Assembly (NCBI RefSeq): GCF_013401555.1
Contig: NZ_CP058552.1
Span: 1,736,001-1,800,000 of the forward strand
Origin: Paenibacillus sp. E222
Lineage (GTDB): Bacteria > Bacillota > Bacilli > Paenibacillales > Paenibacillaceae
DNA length: 64,000 nt
Direction of reading: 5' to 3'
In this document: positions 1-7,756 of the stretch, piece by piece
Numbering within the stretch: the stretch's first letter is position 1
Layout of the letters: each line of letters opens with the position of its first letter
The notes under the pieces: model-generated
What the model was told of the DNA's origin: nothing
Seen by the model: the letters and a program-made list of their open reading frames with translations, nothing else
Database searches by the model: none
Program-made: the position numbers and the translations under genes

Positions 1-2
1 AA

Positions 3-473
3 GCTTTGAAGAAACTGTCCACCCTGACGCCTAACGTCAGAGCGATTGTCGGAGACGAGATCAAAATGCTGCTGGCAAACGGGGAAGCGGCGGTCGGACT
101 CGTATGGTCCGGTGATGCGTCAGAAATTATGGATGAGAACGACAAGCTGGATTACGTGGTTCCGGAGGAAGGCTCAAACCTTTGGTTCGATAACATGGTT
201 ATTCCGAAGACTGCCAGTAATATTGAAGGCGCTCATCAGTTTATCAACTTCATGCTGGACCCGGATCATGCGGCTCGTAATGCTGAATATGTCGGGTACT
301 CTACACCGAACGCCAAGGCATTGAAGCTGCTGCCAGAGGATATTTCCGAGGATGAGCGATTCTATCCAGATGAGACACTGACGGGTAAACTTGAGGTCTA
401 CGATAATCTGGGCAAAAAAATGCTCTCGCATTATAACGATTTGTTCCTCGAATTTAAAATGCATAGCAAGTAA
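3..473 (+). CDS. potD: Spermidine/putrescine ABC transporter substrate-binding protein, C-terminal part
   Basis: This is the C-terminal ~156 residues of a periplasmic-type polyamine-binding lipoprotein; the frame is open to the left edge, so the true start lies outside the window. The visible part has the second-lobe features of PotD-like proteins: a segment VGLVWSGDASEIM, then YVVPEEGSNLWFDNMVIPK, then a helix with FINFMLDP and an ending that places Tyr/Asn residues (YSTPNAKALKLL) as in the family. The protein would capture spermidine or putrescine outside the cell for a PotABC-type importer, whose other genes would lie to the left. A TTG at position 6 is in frame but has no reason to be the start. 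The family call is firm; the polyamine substrate is inferred from the family. Confidence 0.85.
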   Translation, partial: ALKKLSTLTPNVRAIVGDEIKMLLANGEAAVGLVWSGDASEIMDENDKLDYVVPEEGSNLWFDNMVIPKTASNIEGAHQFINFMLDPDHAARNAEYVGYSTPNAKALKLLPEDISEDERFYPDETLTGKLEVYDNLGKKMLSHYNDLFLEFKMHSK

Positions 474-587
474 GCGGTACGGCAAGGAAGGTGTTTGTCA
501 AAATGCCAGATAGATGGCTATATTTTGAACGGATAGTCTGCCAACAAGTACCTGCAAAGAGTCCCGAAAGGGACTGTTCTTTCGCTC

Positions 588-780
588 AAAGCGCTAACGA
601 ATCTACCGCACCTTATTGGGCTGATTTCCGAGGGTTACGAATGCTAACGAACTTCAGCGAAGCTATTCTTTATAAAAATGGTGTTTAAACGGTAATAAGC
701 CGCGGCTTAGACAGAATAGCGTCTCTCTAATTCGTTAAAACTTCAATCAGCATAAATCACCGCCAATAGCGTGTGTAAAG
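588..780. repeat. Intergenic repeat family B, copy 1
   Basis: This non-coding stretch carries interspersed TAACGAA / TTCGTTA words. Its core, GCGCTAACGAATCTACCGCA at 591-610, is repeated almost exactly in inverted orientation near 16,790-16,815. A second shared word, GAATAGCGT followed by TTCGTTAAAA, sits at about 713-741. I see no credible coding sequence here. A 65-codon frame at 491-688 has no homology I recognise and lies on the repeat. Function unknown; it could be a mobile or regulatory intergenic repeat. Confidence 0.55.
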
Positions 781-793
781 ATCGTTAGAATAA

Positions 794-848
794 ATAGGGG
801 TGCAGCTCGTCATTTCAATTGAATGACGAGCTGCACCCCTATATTTTT
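794..848 (+). terminator. Strong intrinsic terminator, 21-bp perfect stem
   Basis: Positions 794-814 and 822-842 are perfect inverted repeats around a 7-nt loop, followed by a T run at 844-848. It lies about 320 nt after the PotD stop. The stem is also nearly symmetric for the other strand, so it could stop convergent transcription from the membrane-protein gene at 1096. Confidence 0.8.
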
Positions 849-912
849 ACCCTGCCTCAGAGCAAATAGCTCAGGTAGGTTGTCTTATCCTTGTTTGCAC
901 GTTAACGGAGGG

Positions 913-1061
913 GACAGAACAAACGAAGGAAGCGAAGCGTTCGCCTAAAAGCTTTCTGAAAGAAAGCTACTTCGAAAGCATACGCTTATCCCCGGATTTT
1001 CCCATTCTGGATGGGATTCAAAAAAAATCTGGGGATAACAGCGATCCGAAGTTGTTCTGTC
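913..1061. repeat. Intergenic repeat family A, copy 1
   Basis: The element begins with GACAGAACAA at 913-922 and ends with TTGTTCTGTC at 1052-1061, so its ends are inverted repeats. Inside are GAAGCGAAGCGTTCGCCT and AAAAATCTGGGGATAACAGC. A second copy with the same ordered words lies at 58,158-58,268. No coding capacity is visible. The layout, short with inverted ends, resembles a MITE or a structured repetitive element. Together with copy 1 of family B and the terminator it accounts for most of the 474-1095 gene-free region. Confidence 0.6.
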
Positions 1062-1095
1062 ACCGCAGTGATCAAGTGGAACGATTAGAAAATAA

Positions 1096-1596
1096 CTACA
1101 TGCGCTTTTTGCGACCCACAATGATCCATGCCCCGCCCATAATCAGCACAATGGCCACGAACGGCTGGACAAAGGACAGGCTGTTCAGCATCGTGCCAAT
1201 CGACATCACGGAGAAGAATAACAATGAGATAACCGTCAGAATGTTGATCGGAATCAGCAACCATTTGTTACGGCCACCGAACCAATACAGTTCAAACAAA
1301 CCTACTGCTACCGCAAGAATGAAGCCAGGCCACATCGTGCTCCAGTTACCGAAGAGCATGGCGATCTGGCTGACAATACCTGCCGTAAGCAAGATGCCAC
1401 CGGGCACCAGCAATCCAATCCCTCGTCCAATCATGGAGAAATACAGCCAGTGGAAGAATAGCCCCAGTGGAATTACAAATAGGGTGGGCCAGAACGTGGC
1501 GAAGATTGTACCCGGACCAAGTGAACCTCCCTGGTTCAAAATCAGGTACACGCCGAGCAAAATAAGCACAGGCGCAAGGATGGTGCGTTTAGCCAT
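1096..1596 (-). CDS. Small multi-pass membrane protein, LiaF/DUF5668-like
   Basis: The 166-residue product starts at the ATG of MAKRTILAP, which has AAGGAGAG about 7 nt upstream; an in-frame upstream start exists but lacks a ribosome site. Five hydrophobic segments can be seen: PVLILLGVYLIL, TLFVIPLGLFF, LLVPGGILLTAGIV, MWPGFILAVAVGLFELYWF and ILTVISLLFFSVMS, plus a last one at FVAIVLIMGGAWIIVG, ending in GRKKRM. This pattern resembles the membrane half of LiaF/DUF5668 proteins, which sense or damp cell-envelope stress. There is no adjacent two-component system, so the role stays open. The gene stands alone, reading toward the strong hairpin at 794-848. Confidence 0.6.
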   Translation of the reverse strand: MAKRTILAPVLILLGVYLILNQGGSLGPGTIFATFWPTLFVIPLGLFFHWLYFSMIGRGIGLLVPGGILLTAGIVSQIAMLFGNWSTMWPGFILAVAVGLFELYWFGGRNKWLLIPINILTVISLLFFSVMSIGTMLNSLSFVQPFVAIVLIMGGAWIIVGRKKRM

Positions 1597-1781
1597 GATA
1601 TCTCTCCTTTTCAATACAAGATCAATTCCCGAACAATCATGGAGTATGTATTCTCGTTATTCACAGCATACCATGAACCGCAAACGGGTATCCTCGGTCT
1701 TTGGAGTTAAAGTGAACCTAGACTTTAGTCTAGGTTCAAAACATGTAATCCATATTCCCCTTAGAAGGATTGAAGTCGTAA

Positions 1782-2828
1782 TTATTCAGCCACGGGCTGC
1801 ATGGGCTGCTTGAGGCTCAAACGGTATTGCCCGGGCGTCTGTCCGGTCCACTTTTTGAAGGCATTCTGAAACGCGCTTTGCTCCGAAAAATGTAAGGCAT
1901 ACGCAATATCCCCCACGGAATAGGTTCCTTTCTGCAAATATCGCAATGCCATTTCCTTGCGTACCTGAACAGATATCTCATGAAACGTTGTATCTTCTTC
2001 ACGCAATCTGCTCTGAAGTGTGCGAATGCTCACGCCCAGATACTCTGCGGTGTGTTGTAATGTGGGAAAGAAGGTTGGTAGGCTCTCCATCATCCACCGA
2101 CTTACTTTGTCAGAGAATGATTGAGATGAATGAAGCTCATCTTTGCTTTCCTGAGCCATGGTTTCAAAGACCTTCAGCATTCTTGCATCCGAATATAATA
2201 CGGGCTGATCCAGAATGTCTTTGTGCATTCGCAGGAGTGTACGGGTAGCCTCGAATCGCGGCTCTATTCCGAACATGCCAACATAAGGAGACAGATCGCC
2301 TGAAGCAGCAGGGGCTTGATGACTAAACTGTACCTCTTTTAACTCCACCCGGCGATTCGCTAGTTTGCTGATCAAATACACCATCGAGACAGACATATCT
2401 TCCACACAATGACGGGACATCTGCTTCTCCGAATGTTGCAAAGACAATTGAAGGATCAAATCCGTTCCGGCTACTTCCCAATCGAGATTAAATCCACTAT
2501 ATAGAATGATGTTATATCGTTGATAAGCAGCGAGTGCATCTCCAATCGTCTTGGAATGCATCATGACGTAACCGGGAAGTCCCAGGTCCGCGAAGTCCAG
2601 CAGTTGTCCCTGGTTCAATCCAAAATACAGATCATCCGAGTATCTCGCAGCATACTGCATAATACGTTCTAACTCTTCAACTGGAATACGGGCTTCCGGA
2701 TTCTGCATCATAGCAGGATCTAAGCTGACGTACTCGAAAAACGCTTCGGATTCGTACCCTTTGTTCACCAGCGTCTTCATAATCGGATACAACATGGAAA
2801 TGGACACACCGTGATTATGGTTGTTCAT
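1782..2828 (-). CDS. AraC-family regulator with AraC_arabinose_bd-type N-terminus
   Basis: A 348-residue transcription factor. Residues ~15-200 match the N-terminal ligand domain of OruR/ArgR-like AraC proteins (LGLPGYVMMHSKTIGDAL is typical). The last ~100 residues hold two helix-turn-helix units: TAEYLGVSIRTLQSRLREE and then VGDIAYALHFSEQSAFQNAF with KKWTGQTPGQYR. The start is the ATG of MNNHNHG, preceded by AAAGGGGG; the longer frame to 2876 lacks a site. It is transcribed divergently from the flavodoxin-fold oxidoreductase at 2963 with ~130 nt between, so that gene is its likely target. The inducer is unknown. Confidence 0.85.
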   Translation of the reverse strand: MNNHNHGVSISMLYPIMKTLVNKGYESEAFFEYVSLDPAMMQNPEARIPVEELERIMQYAARYSDDLYFGLNQGQLLDFADLGLPGYVMMHSKTIGDALAAYQRYNIILYSGFNLDWEVAGTDLILQLSLQHSEKQMSRHCVEDMSVSMVYLISKLANRRVELKEVQFSHQAPAASGDLSPYVGMFGIEPRFEATRTLLRMHKDILDQPVLYSDARMLKVFETMAQESKDELHSSQSFSDKVSRWMMESLPTFFPTLQHTAEYLGVSIRTLQSRLREEDTTFHEISVQVRKEMALRYLQKGTYSVGDIAYALHFSEQSAFQNAFKKWTGQTPGQYRLSLKQPMQPVAE

Positions 2829-2962
2829 GCTACCCCCTTTTGCGCGAATCAGCAATGTTTCGGCGCCGTTGATCATTTGTTTATGTATGCGTTCATTCTA
2901 TGCTTGTGATATGCCAGCTTCTTCAGCCTTCATGAATATGATTATACAGGAGGAACAGATGT

Positions 2963-3595
2963 ATGAAATCAAATATTCTGGTGATTAATGGCCATCCTGA
3001 TCCGCAAAGTTACTGCAAAGCACTATCGGAAGCCTATGTACAAGGAGCACGGAAATCAGGCAGTTCTGTGGAACTGATCGACCTGAGCCATATTCAGTTT
3101 AATCTCAATCTTCAGTACGGCTACCGTCAGCGGACAGAATTGGAACCTGATTTGGTGAGAGCTCAGGAATTGATTCGATGGGCGGACCATCTGGTGTTTG
3201 TATATCCGACATGGTGGGGTGTGATGCCCGCTATTTTGAAAGGGTTTATTGATCGGGTATTTTTGCCTGGCTTCGCGATGAAAGATCGGGAGAACTCGCC
3301 TCTGTGGGACAAATTGCTGAAAGGAAGGTCTGCCCATATCATTGTGACCATGGACACACCACGCTTGTACAATCGATTCATTTACAGACATGCAGGGCAC
3401 CGGGTCATGAAATCCAATGTTCTCAAATTCTGCGGGATCTCCCCAGTACGTGTAACTGAGGTTAGTCCAATTAAAGGCTCCACTGAGGCATTCCGTCTGA
3501 AATGGCTGAATAAAATGATGGAGATGGGCATGAAGCAGGGTGGCAGAAACATAGCCCGTGATTGTCAGTCAGTGAATTCCAACCAACAAGTTTAG
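2963..3595 (+). CDS. Flavodoxin-fold NAD(P)H oxidoreductase (Flavodoxin_2 / KefF-MdaB type)
   Basis: A 210-residue FMN- or FAD-binding quinone or azo reductase. The N-terminus NILVINGHPDPQS is the phosphate-binding loop of the family. VFVYPTWWGVMPAILKGFIDRVFLPGFAM is recognisably the central motif (WW-G-PA-LK-F-DRVF), read here in two parts. Such enzymes make two-electron reductions of quinones and detoxify electrophiles in the cytoplasm. The ATG has GGAGGAAC ~9 nt upstream. It faces the AraC regulator and ends before a clean terminator. The C-terminus is slightly longer and more polar than usual (RNIARDCQSVNSNQQV). Exact substrate unknown. Confidence 0.82.
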   Translation: MKSNILVINGHPDPQSYCKALSEAYVQGARKSGSSVELIDLSHIQFNLNLQYGYRQRTELEPDLVRAQELIRWADHLVFVYPTWWGVMPAILKGFIDRVFLPGFAMKDRENSPLWDKLLKGRSAHIIVTMDTPRLYNRFIYRHAGHRVMKSNVLKFCGISPVRVTEVSPIKGSTEAFRLKWLNKMMEMGMKQGGRNIARDCQSVNSNQQV

Positions 3596-3634
3596 CGCAA
3601 GCTTTAGCAGCCATGTAGTTAGTTATGTAAAGAA

Positions 3635-3663
3635 GCCCACTCCGCGAAGAGTGGGCCTTTTTA
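3635..3663 (+). terminator. Intrinsic terminator after oxidoreductase gene
   Basis: GCCCACT (3635-3641) pairs with AGTGGGC (3650-3656), followed by CTTTTTT. It separates the flavodoxin-fold gene from the convergent CDF gene. Confidence 0.85.
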
Positions 3664-3686
3664 TATTATAAGAACAGGGCAATCCC

Positions 3687-4688
3687 TTATTTCACCGCAT
3701 CCGAATGCTTCTTGCCCCAGCTGTTCACGCCATCATCTTCGATAATCGAGATGACTGCATCGGCGATGTCTGGATCTGTCATTAACTTTTCCTGGATACG
3801 GAACTTGATATCATCTGCATCGGCAAGACTCAGTCCTTTGGTCAGTTCAATCAGACCCTCGACGTGGTAATAACGACCTTCCTGAATAATGCGCATCATC
3901 TGGATATCTGCAACATGAGTGTCCGCCAGAATGGTCTGGGATACTTTATCCTCAACATCCTGTGGTGCTGCTACACCAATCAGTCCGATCATATTGTCAT
4001 AACCGACACGGAAAGCGACAGCGATCATCAGGCATCCAATGATCGTCGTCACGATTCCATCGAGCAATGCAAAATTGGTCAGTGCAATGACGACGACAGA
4101 GACCAGTGCAAGTGTAGCACCGAGTACCGCTACAATATCTTCGTAAAATACAAGCCGTGTTGGCGGTGCGGCGCGTCCTACATTTTTGATCGCAGCAGGG
4201 AACAGGGCCAGGCCTGACGCCTTGGGCGCGCGTGCTTCGTGTAGAATCTCTTTCATCGCTTTGATCAAAATGGCTCCATCGATCACAATGTTAAGCACCA
4301 GCACGCCGATGTTAATCCAGATACCGCCAGAATGAGCAGCCGGATGCAGTAGTAGATGAATCCCTTCATGAATCGTTTCATACGCCATAATGGTAACAAC
4401 GATAACGGCAATCATACAGAAAATGTTGATGACTCGCCCGAATCCGGTCGGAAAGCGGCGTGTAGGTTTTTTCTCGGACAACACACTCCCGACAAAGACA
4501 AACCCTTGGTTGATGGCATCGGCCAAAGAGTGCATCGCCGAGGCGAACATGGCGCCACTGCCACTGAATAGAAAGGCTCCTCCTTTGCACAGTGCAAGTA
4601 CAGCATTTCCTGCCATCGCTACGGCCGAGGATGTGTTTCCCTTTTTGACGAGAGACATTAAGCTCTCAGACTTTGGTTGTTCAGCCAC
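3687..4688 (-). CDS. Cation diffusion facilitator (CDF) family transporter
   Basis: A 333-residue membrane exporter for Zn, Mn, Co or similar divalent cations, driven by proton exchange. It has the family's TM2 motif MHSLADAINQG, later pairs of membrane segments (INIFCMIAVIVVTIMAYE, INIGVLVLNIVIDGAILI, DIVAVLGATLALVSVVVIA, LLDGIVTTIIGCLMIAVAF) and a C-terminal cytosolic domain of alternating strands and helices. The architecture is nearest the SLC30A9/YdfM-like branch. I chose the GTG of VAEQPKS as start because GGGAGG lies 10 nt before it. The longer frame to 4799 has no site and encodes a non-conserved extension. The metal cannot be decided from sequence. Confidence 0.82.
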   Translation of the reverse strand: MAEQPKSESLMSLVKKGNTSSAVAMAGNAVLALCKGGAFLFSGSGAMFASAMHSLADAINQGFVFVGSVLSEKKPTRRFPTGFGRVINIFCMIAVIVVTIMAYETIHEGIHLLLHPAAHSGGIWINIGVLVLNIVIDGAILIKAMKEILHEARAPKASGLALFPAAIKNVGRAAPPTRLVFYEDIVAVLGATLALVSVVVIALTNFALLDGIVTTIIGCLMIAVAFRVGYDNMIGLIGVAAPQDVEDKVSQTILADTHVADIQMMRIIQEGRYYHVEGLIELTKGLSLADADDIKFRIQEKLMTDPDIADAVISIIEDDGVNSWGKKHSDAVK

Positions 4689-4822
4689 TTCGAATGTTCC
4701 TCCCAGAAAGATGTGATAGGTGTAGAAAGAGTATTCCTTAATTACAGCTTGGTCATTTCCACTAAATGTTATTATAGCTTGCTTTACAACTCCCAGCATT
4801 ATGCAAAAAAGGTCATATCACT

Positions 4823-4852
4823 AAAAACACCCGTGCGAGTTCGCACGAGTGT
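4823..4852 (-). terminator. Intrinsic terminator of the dioxygenase/hydrolase operon
   Basis: On the minus strand a stem of CGTGCGA/TCGCACG (4832-4838 and 4841-4847), extended by ACAC/GTGT past single mismatches, is followed by a T run (the A run at 4823-4827). It lies just after the stop at 4888. Confidence 0.8.
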
Positions 4853-4887
4853 CTGGTTATTTTAATATAAGGTGTTATATCAATCGA

Positions 4888-5658
4888 TCAATCAAATTTC
4901 CAGCATGACAGGCTCAGGTTACCATACTGATAGGCTTTAAACAGGAGCGATGCCTTCTTGTTCTGATCTCCCGCACCCATGGCGAGCAGCAATGGTACAA
5001 AATGCTCTGGCGTAGGCACGGCTGCTTGGGCTGATGGTGCCAGTTTATCATATGCGAAGAGGGACGTCGTATCCCAGCTTACCAGCTTGTCTTGCAGCCA
5101 GTTGTCAAACGCCATCGCCCAAGGGTCAACGCCTGCGCTTTCCCAGTTTAACTGACGCAGGTTGTGTACCGTTCCTCCACTGCCAATGACGAGAACATCC
5201 TGCTCACGCAAAGTAGCCAGCGCTTGTCCTACCTGATATTGCTGTTCATTGGAAAGATAACGATTCACGGATAAAGCAACGACCGGAACGTCCGCATTCG
5301 GATAGAGTAGACGGAGGACGACCCATGCACCGTGGTCCAAACCACGAACGGAGTCACTTTCTACCGGAATACCAGCATCTGCGAACAGGCGCTGGATTTC
5401 CGCTGTTGTCTCTTCGCGTCCCTGAGCAGGATATTTGATCTGATACAGCTCGGGCTGGAAGCCGCCGAAATCATAGATGGTCTCGTAATTGGCTACTGAA
5501 GAAACCAATTGAGTTGTAGATTCCCAGTGAGCAGAGAACAATACGATCGCTTTGGGTTTCGGCAGTTCCTGTCCAAGTTGTTGCAGAAACTCAGTGTAGG
5601 CATTTTCCTCCAGTGCGAGTGATGGTGCACCGTGAGCGATAAACAGGGATGGCATCAT
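4888..5658 (-). CDS. LigB/DODA-type extradiol ring-cleavage dioxygenase (YgiD-like)
   Basis: A 256-residue enzyme of the class III extradiol (4,5-DOPA dioxygenase) family, which opens catechol-type rings with Fe(II) or Zn(II). The four conserved His sites are visible: FIAHGAPSL near the N-terminus, FSAHWES, GLDHGAWVVLRLLYP and GGTVHNLRQL. Translation should begin at the paired ATG ATG (MMPSLF); the first ATG overlaps the TAA of the upstream hydrolase by one base, so the two are translationally coupled. Length is normal for the family. Pairing with a hydrolase suggests a pathway for aromatic or quinone compounds; the substrate is inferred only from family. Confidence 0.85.
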   Translation of the reverse strand: MMPSLFIAHGAPSLALEENAYTEFLQQLGQELPKPKAIVLFSAHWESTTQLVSSVANYETIYDFGGFQPELYQIKYPAQGREETTAEIQRLFADAGIPVESDSVRGLDHGAWVVLRLLYPNADVPVVALSVNRYLSNEQQYQVGQALATLREQDVLVIGSGGTVHNLRQLNWESAGVDPWAMAFDNWLQDKLVSWDTTSLFAYDKLAPSAQAAVPTPEHFVPLLLAMGAGDQNKKASLLFKAYQYGNLSLSCWKFD

Positions 5659-6332
5659 TATGAATTCAGTCCTTTCGGGTCTTCGGCAGTCAGCTTGGCA
5701 TCCGTCCGAAGCCATTGTTGAAATTGTTGATATAAGTCGGGGGTGACTTGGTGTCCACCGTGATATGGAACGTACGTAACGTTAGTGGTCTGTTCACGGA
5801 AAAAGCTGGCGTTATCTTCGCCAAGTTGCAGCGGGAAGAGATGATCCTGATCGCCATGCGATATAAATACTGATAACTCCAAGTTGGGCTGTATCTTGTA
5901 TTCGTCTTTTACAAATTGCGGAATGTAACCACTCATGGCTACAATTCCCTTGATTGCATCACCCATGATCAGCGAAAGCGTCATCGCCATAATGGCTCCT
6001 TGACTGAATCCGGCGATGTAACGCCGTGCGGGATCAATGGCATATTTGGCGGAAAGGTCAACCATTAGCTGCTGCAGTCCCTGAACAGAGGCGTCGAACA
6101 ACTCACGGACGGGATTGCCAATGCTTTTAATTTGAAAATAGGCGTAGCCGCTCCCCTGAACAATAGGCCCACGTACGGCGACGATAATAAAATCGGACTG
6201 AAGAGGCTCCATTAAACGAAGCATATCCTGTTCATCCGAACCCATACCATGCAGGGCAAAGATAACGGGATATTGTTGTTCTGTATTGTAATCGGAAGGA
6301 AGCCGAACCTCGTAAGTCATTGAATAATTCAA
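5658..6332 (-). CDS. Alpha/beta-hydrolase, carboxylesterase/phospholipase family
   Basis: An Abhydrolase_2 type serine hydrolase of ~224 residues. The oxyanion region is FALHGMGSDEQD, the nucleophile elbow is GFSQGA, the acid is in ISHGDQDHLFP and the catalytic His in YHGGHQV. Related Bacillus proteins (MhqD/YodD class) act with dioxygenases in quinone or catechol stress, which fits its coupling to the DODA gene. The start chosen is TTG (LNYSMTYEV), seven nt after AGGTGG; an ATG four codons later is the alternative. The longer frame to 6413 adds an AT-rich hydrophobic stretch with no ribosome site, so I treat it as leader DNA rather than a signal peptide. Confidence 0.78.
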   Translation of the reverse strand: MNYSMTYEVRLPSDYNTEQQYPVIFALHGMGSDEQDMLRLMEPLQSDFIIVAVRGPIVQGSGYAYFQIKSIGNPVRELFDASVQGLQQLMVDLSAKYAIDPARRYIAGFSQGAIMAMTLSLIMGDAIKGIVAMSGYIPQFVKDEYKIQPNLELSVFISHGDQDHLFPLQLGEDNASFFREQTTNVTYVPYHGGHQVTPDLYQQFQQWLRTDAKLTAEDPKGLNS

Positions 6333-6558
6333 TGCAAACACCACCTGATAAGAAATAGGTATAATCAAAATAAAGTTCACTAATATGAAATTAATATTCT
6401 TATATATGAACAAAATTTATCATGATTCCATTGTAGGGTCAATATTTTTTTTGTATTATGAAAATATGTTCCGTATACGAATTCTATAATGCTCGATAAC
6501 GATGTATCAGGCGGATCGCCAAAGGAATCCACATATTACTCCCAAGGACGTGATAATT

Positions 6559-6924
6559 ATGGTCAGCGGAATCGTACCTATTCTGAGGATATTTGATGAA
6601 GACAAGGCTAAAGAGTTCTACCTGGAATATCTAGGTTTTCGATTGGATTGGGAACATCGGTTTGAGCCAGATTTGCCGCTATATATGCAGGTATCTCTGG
6701 ACTCCATTCAATTGCATCTATCCGGACATCATGGCGATTGTACACCTGGAGCGGCTTTACGAATAGAAACGGACGCGCTCGATCCATTATGTGAGGAGCT
6801 TAATCGGAAAAAGTACAAGCATTCCAGACCTGGCATTACCGACACGCCGTGGAATCTAAGGGAAATGACAGTGATTGATCCATTTGGCAACCGGATTGTT
6901 TTTTATGAACCTAACGCAGAATAA
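6559..6924 (+). CDS. VOC-fold (glyoxalase/bleomycin-resistance superfamily) protein
   Basis: A 121-residue single-domain vicinal-oxygen-chelate protein. It begins IVPILRIFDEDKAKEFYLEY followed by LGFRLDWEHRF, the sequence style of glyoxalase-superfamily proteins annotated as bleomycin-resistance-like. It ends with MTVIDPFGNRIVFYEP, the typical second-module strand. The ATG of MVSGIVP has AAGGACG 9 nt upstream; an upstream in-frame ATG at 6502 has no site. It is divergent from the hydrolase/dioxygenase pair and is followed by the XRE-cupin gene. No substrate can be assigned. Confidence 0.82.
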   Translation: MVSGIVPILRIFDEDKAKEFYLEYLGFRLDWEHRFEPDLPLYMQVSLDSIQLHLSGHHGDCTPGAALRIETDALDPLCEELNRKKYKHSRPGITDTPWNLREMTVIDPFGNRIVFYEPNAE

Positions 6925-6995
6925 GATGAAGTAATGAATATTCAGTTCGGGATATACAGATCGGATATACAGATCAAAAAGGGGGAGATTGCAGC

Positions 6996-7544
6996 ATGGA
7001 TATTGGTCTAGCCATTCGTACGATCCGCAAACAAAAACAGATCACCATCATGCAATTGTGTGAGGGTACGGGGCTGTCCAAGGGATTTATCAGCAACGTG
7101 GAAAATAATAAAACATCACCGTCCATCGCGACACTCGAAAGTATCGCGGATTATCTGGAAGTGCCACTGCCATACTTGCTGCTGTCACCGGAGCAGCGGA
7201 TGAACGTGGTGCGCAAGGATGAGCGCAAGGAGACGACTGCCGGAAGTGGGCAGATCAAAGTACAGCATCTAACGGCCAAGGGCGCCATGCGCATGTCCAT
7301 TGTGGAGCTGCCAGCAGGTGCATCGACTGGAGTTAATAAGCACGCCGGAGAAGAGAGCCATCTGGTTCTGCAAGGCCGAATTCGCGCAGAGCAGTGTGAG
7401 GATGTAGAGATTCTGGAAGCGGGGGATTCATTCAGCTGGAATGCCGTCGTTCCCCATGAAGTAACCAATATTGGGGAAGAGCCCGCAGTAGTGCTGATCG
7501 CCGTATCCAAGGAGCTGGATTTGGACCATTTGTGGAACGCATAA
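6996..7544 (+). CDS. XRE-family regulator with C-terminal cupin domain
   Basis: A 182-residue regulator. Residues ~6-62 form an HTH_3 domain (IRTIRKQKQITIMQLCEGTG, then LSKGFISNVENNKTSPSIAT). Residues ~105-178 are a small cupin with VNKHAGEESHLVLQGRIRAE and WNAVVPHEVTNIGEE. This architecture (SutR/YdcN, PuuR class) senses small organic effectors in the cupin and controls adjacent metabolic genes. GGGGGAG precedes the ATG. It may regulate the VOC gene just upstream in the same direction, or the divergent aromatic operon; the sequence does not decide. Confidence 0.88.
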   Translation: MDIGLAIRTIRKQKQITIMQLCEGTGLSKGFISNVENNKTSPSIATLESIADYLEVPLPYLLLSPEQRMNVVRKDERKETTAGSGQIKVQHLTAKGAMRMSIVELPAGASTGVNKHAGEESHLVLQGRIRAEQCEDVEILEAGDSFSWNAVVPHEVTNIGEEPAVVLIAVSKELDLDHLWNA

Positions 7545-7646
7545 GCAGAGGATCGTGGAATGGAGAAGTAACGCTGCATTAATCATAAGGGTAGAGAATC
7601 AGCATGAAGAATCGTATTCGGACACGATGGCAGCTGCTGAATATGT

Positions 7647-7677
7647 AAAAGGCCGCCCAGAGGTTTCTCGGGCGGCC
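7647..7677 (-). terminator. Intrinsic terminator of the SDR gene
   Basis: GGCCGCCC (7651-7658) pairs with GGGCGGCC (7670-7677). The A run at 7647-7650 becomes the T run on the minus strand. The plus strand lacks a T run after the stem. Confidence 0.8.
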
Positions 7678-7756
7678 GGAAGGCGACGGAGTGCATCATT
7701 AGAAATGGTTGCTTCCGTCATTCATTGTTCTCTATATATGGTATGACTGATCCTGC

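Noticed and set aside
491..688. 65-codon frame after potD
   Set aside because: Lies on repeat family B, no ribosome site, no recognisable protein features.
1052..1813. 253-codon plus-strand frame over the LiaF-like gene
   Set aside because: Mirror of the membrane-protein gene and leader DNA; begins inside repeat family A.
6333..6413. N-terminal extension of the alpha/beta-hydrolase as a signal peptide
   Set aside because: Hydrophobic only because the DNA is AT-rich promoter sequence; a good ribosome site lies inside it, before the TTG start.
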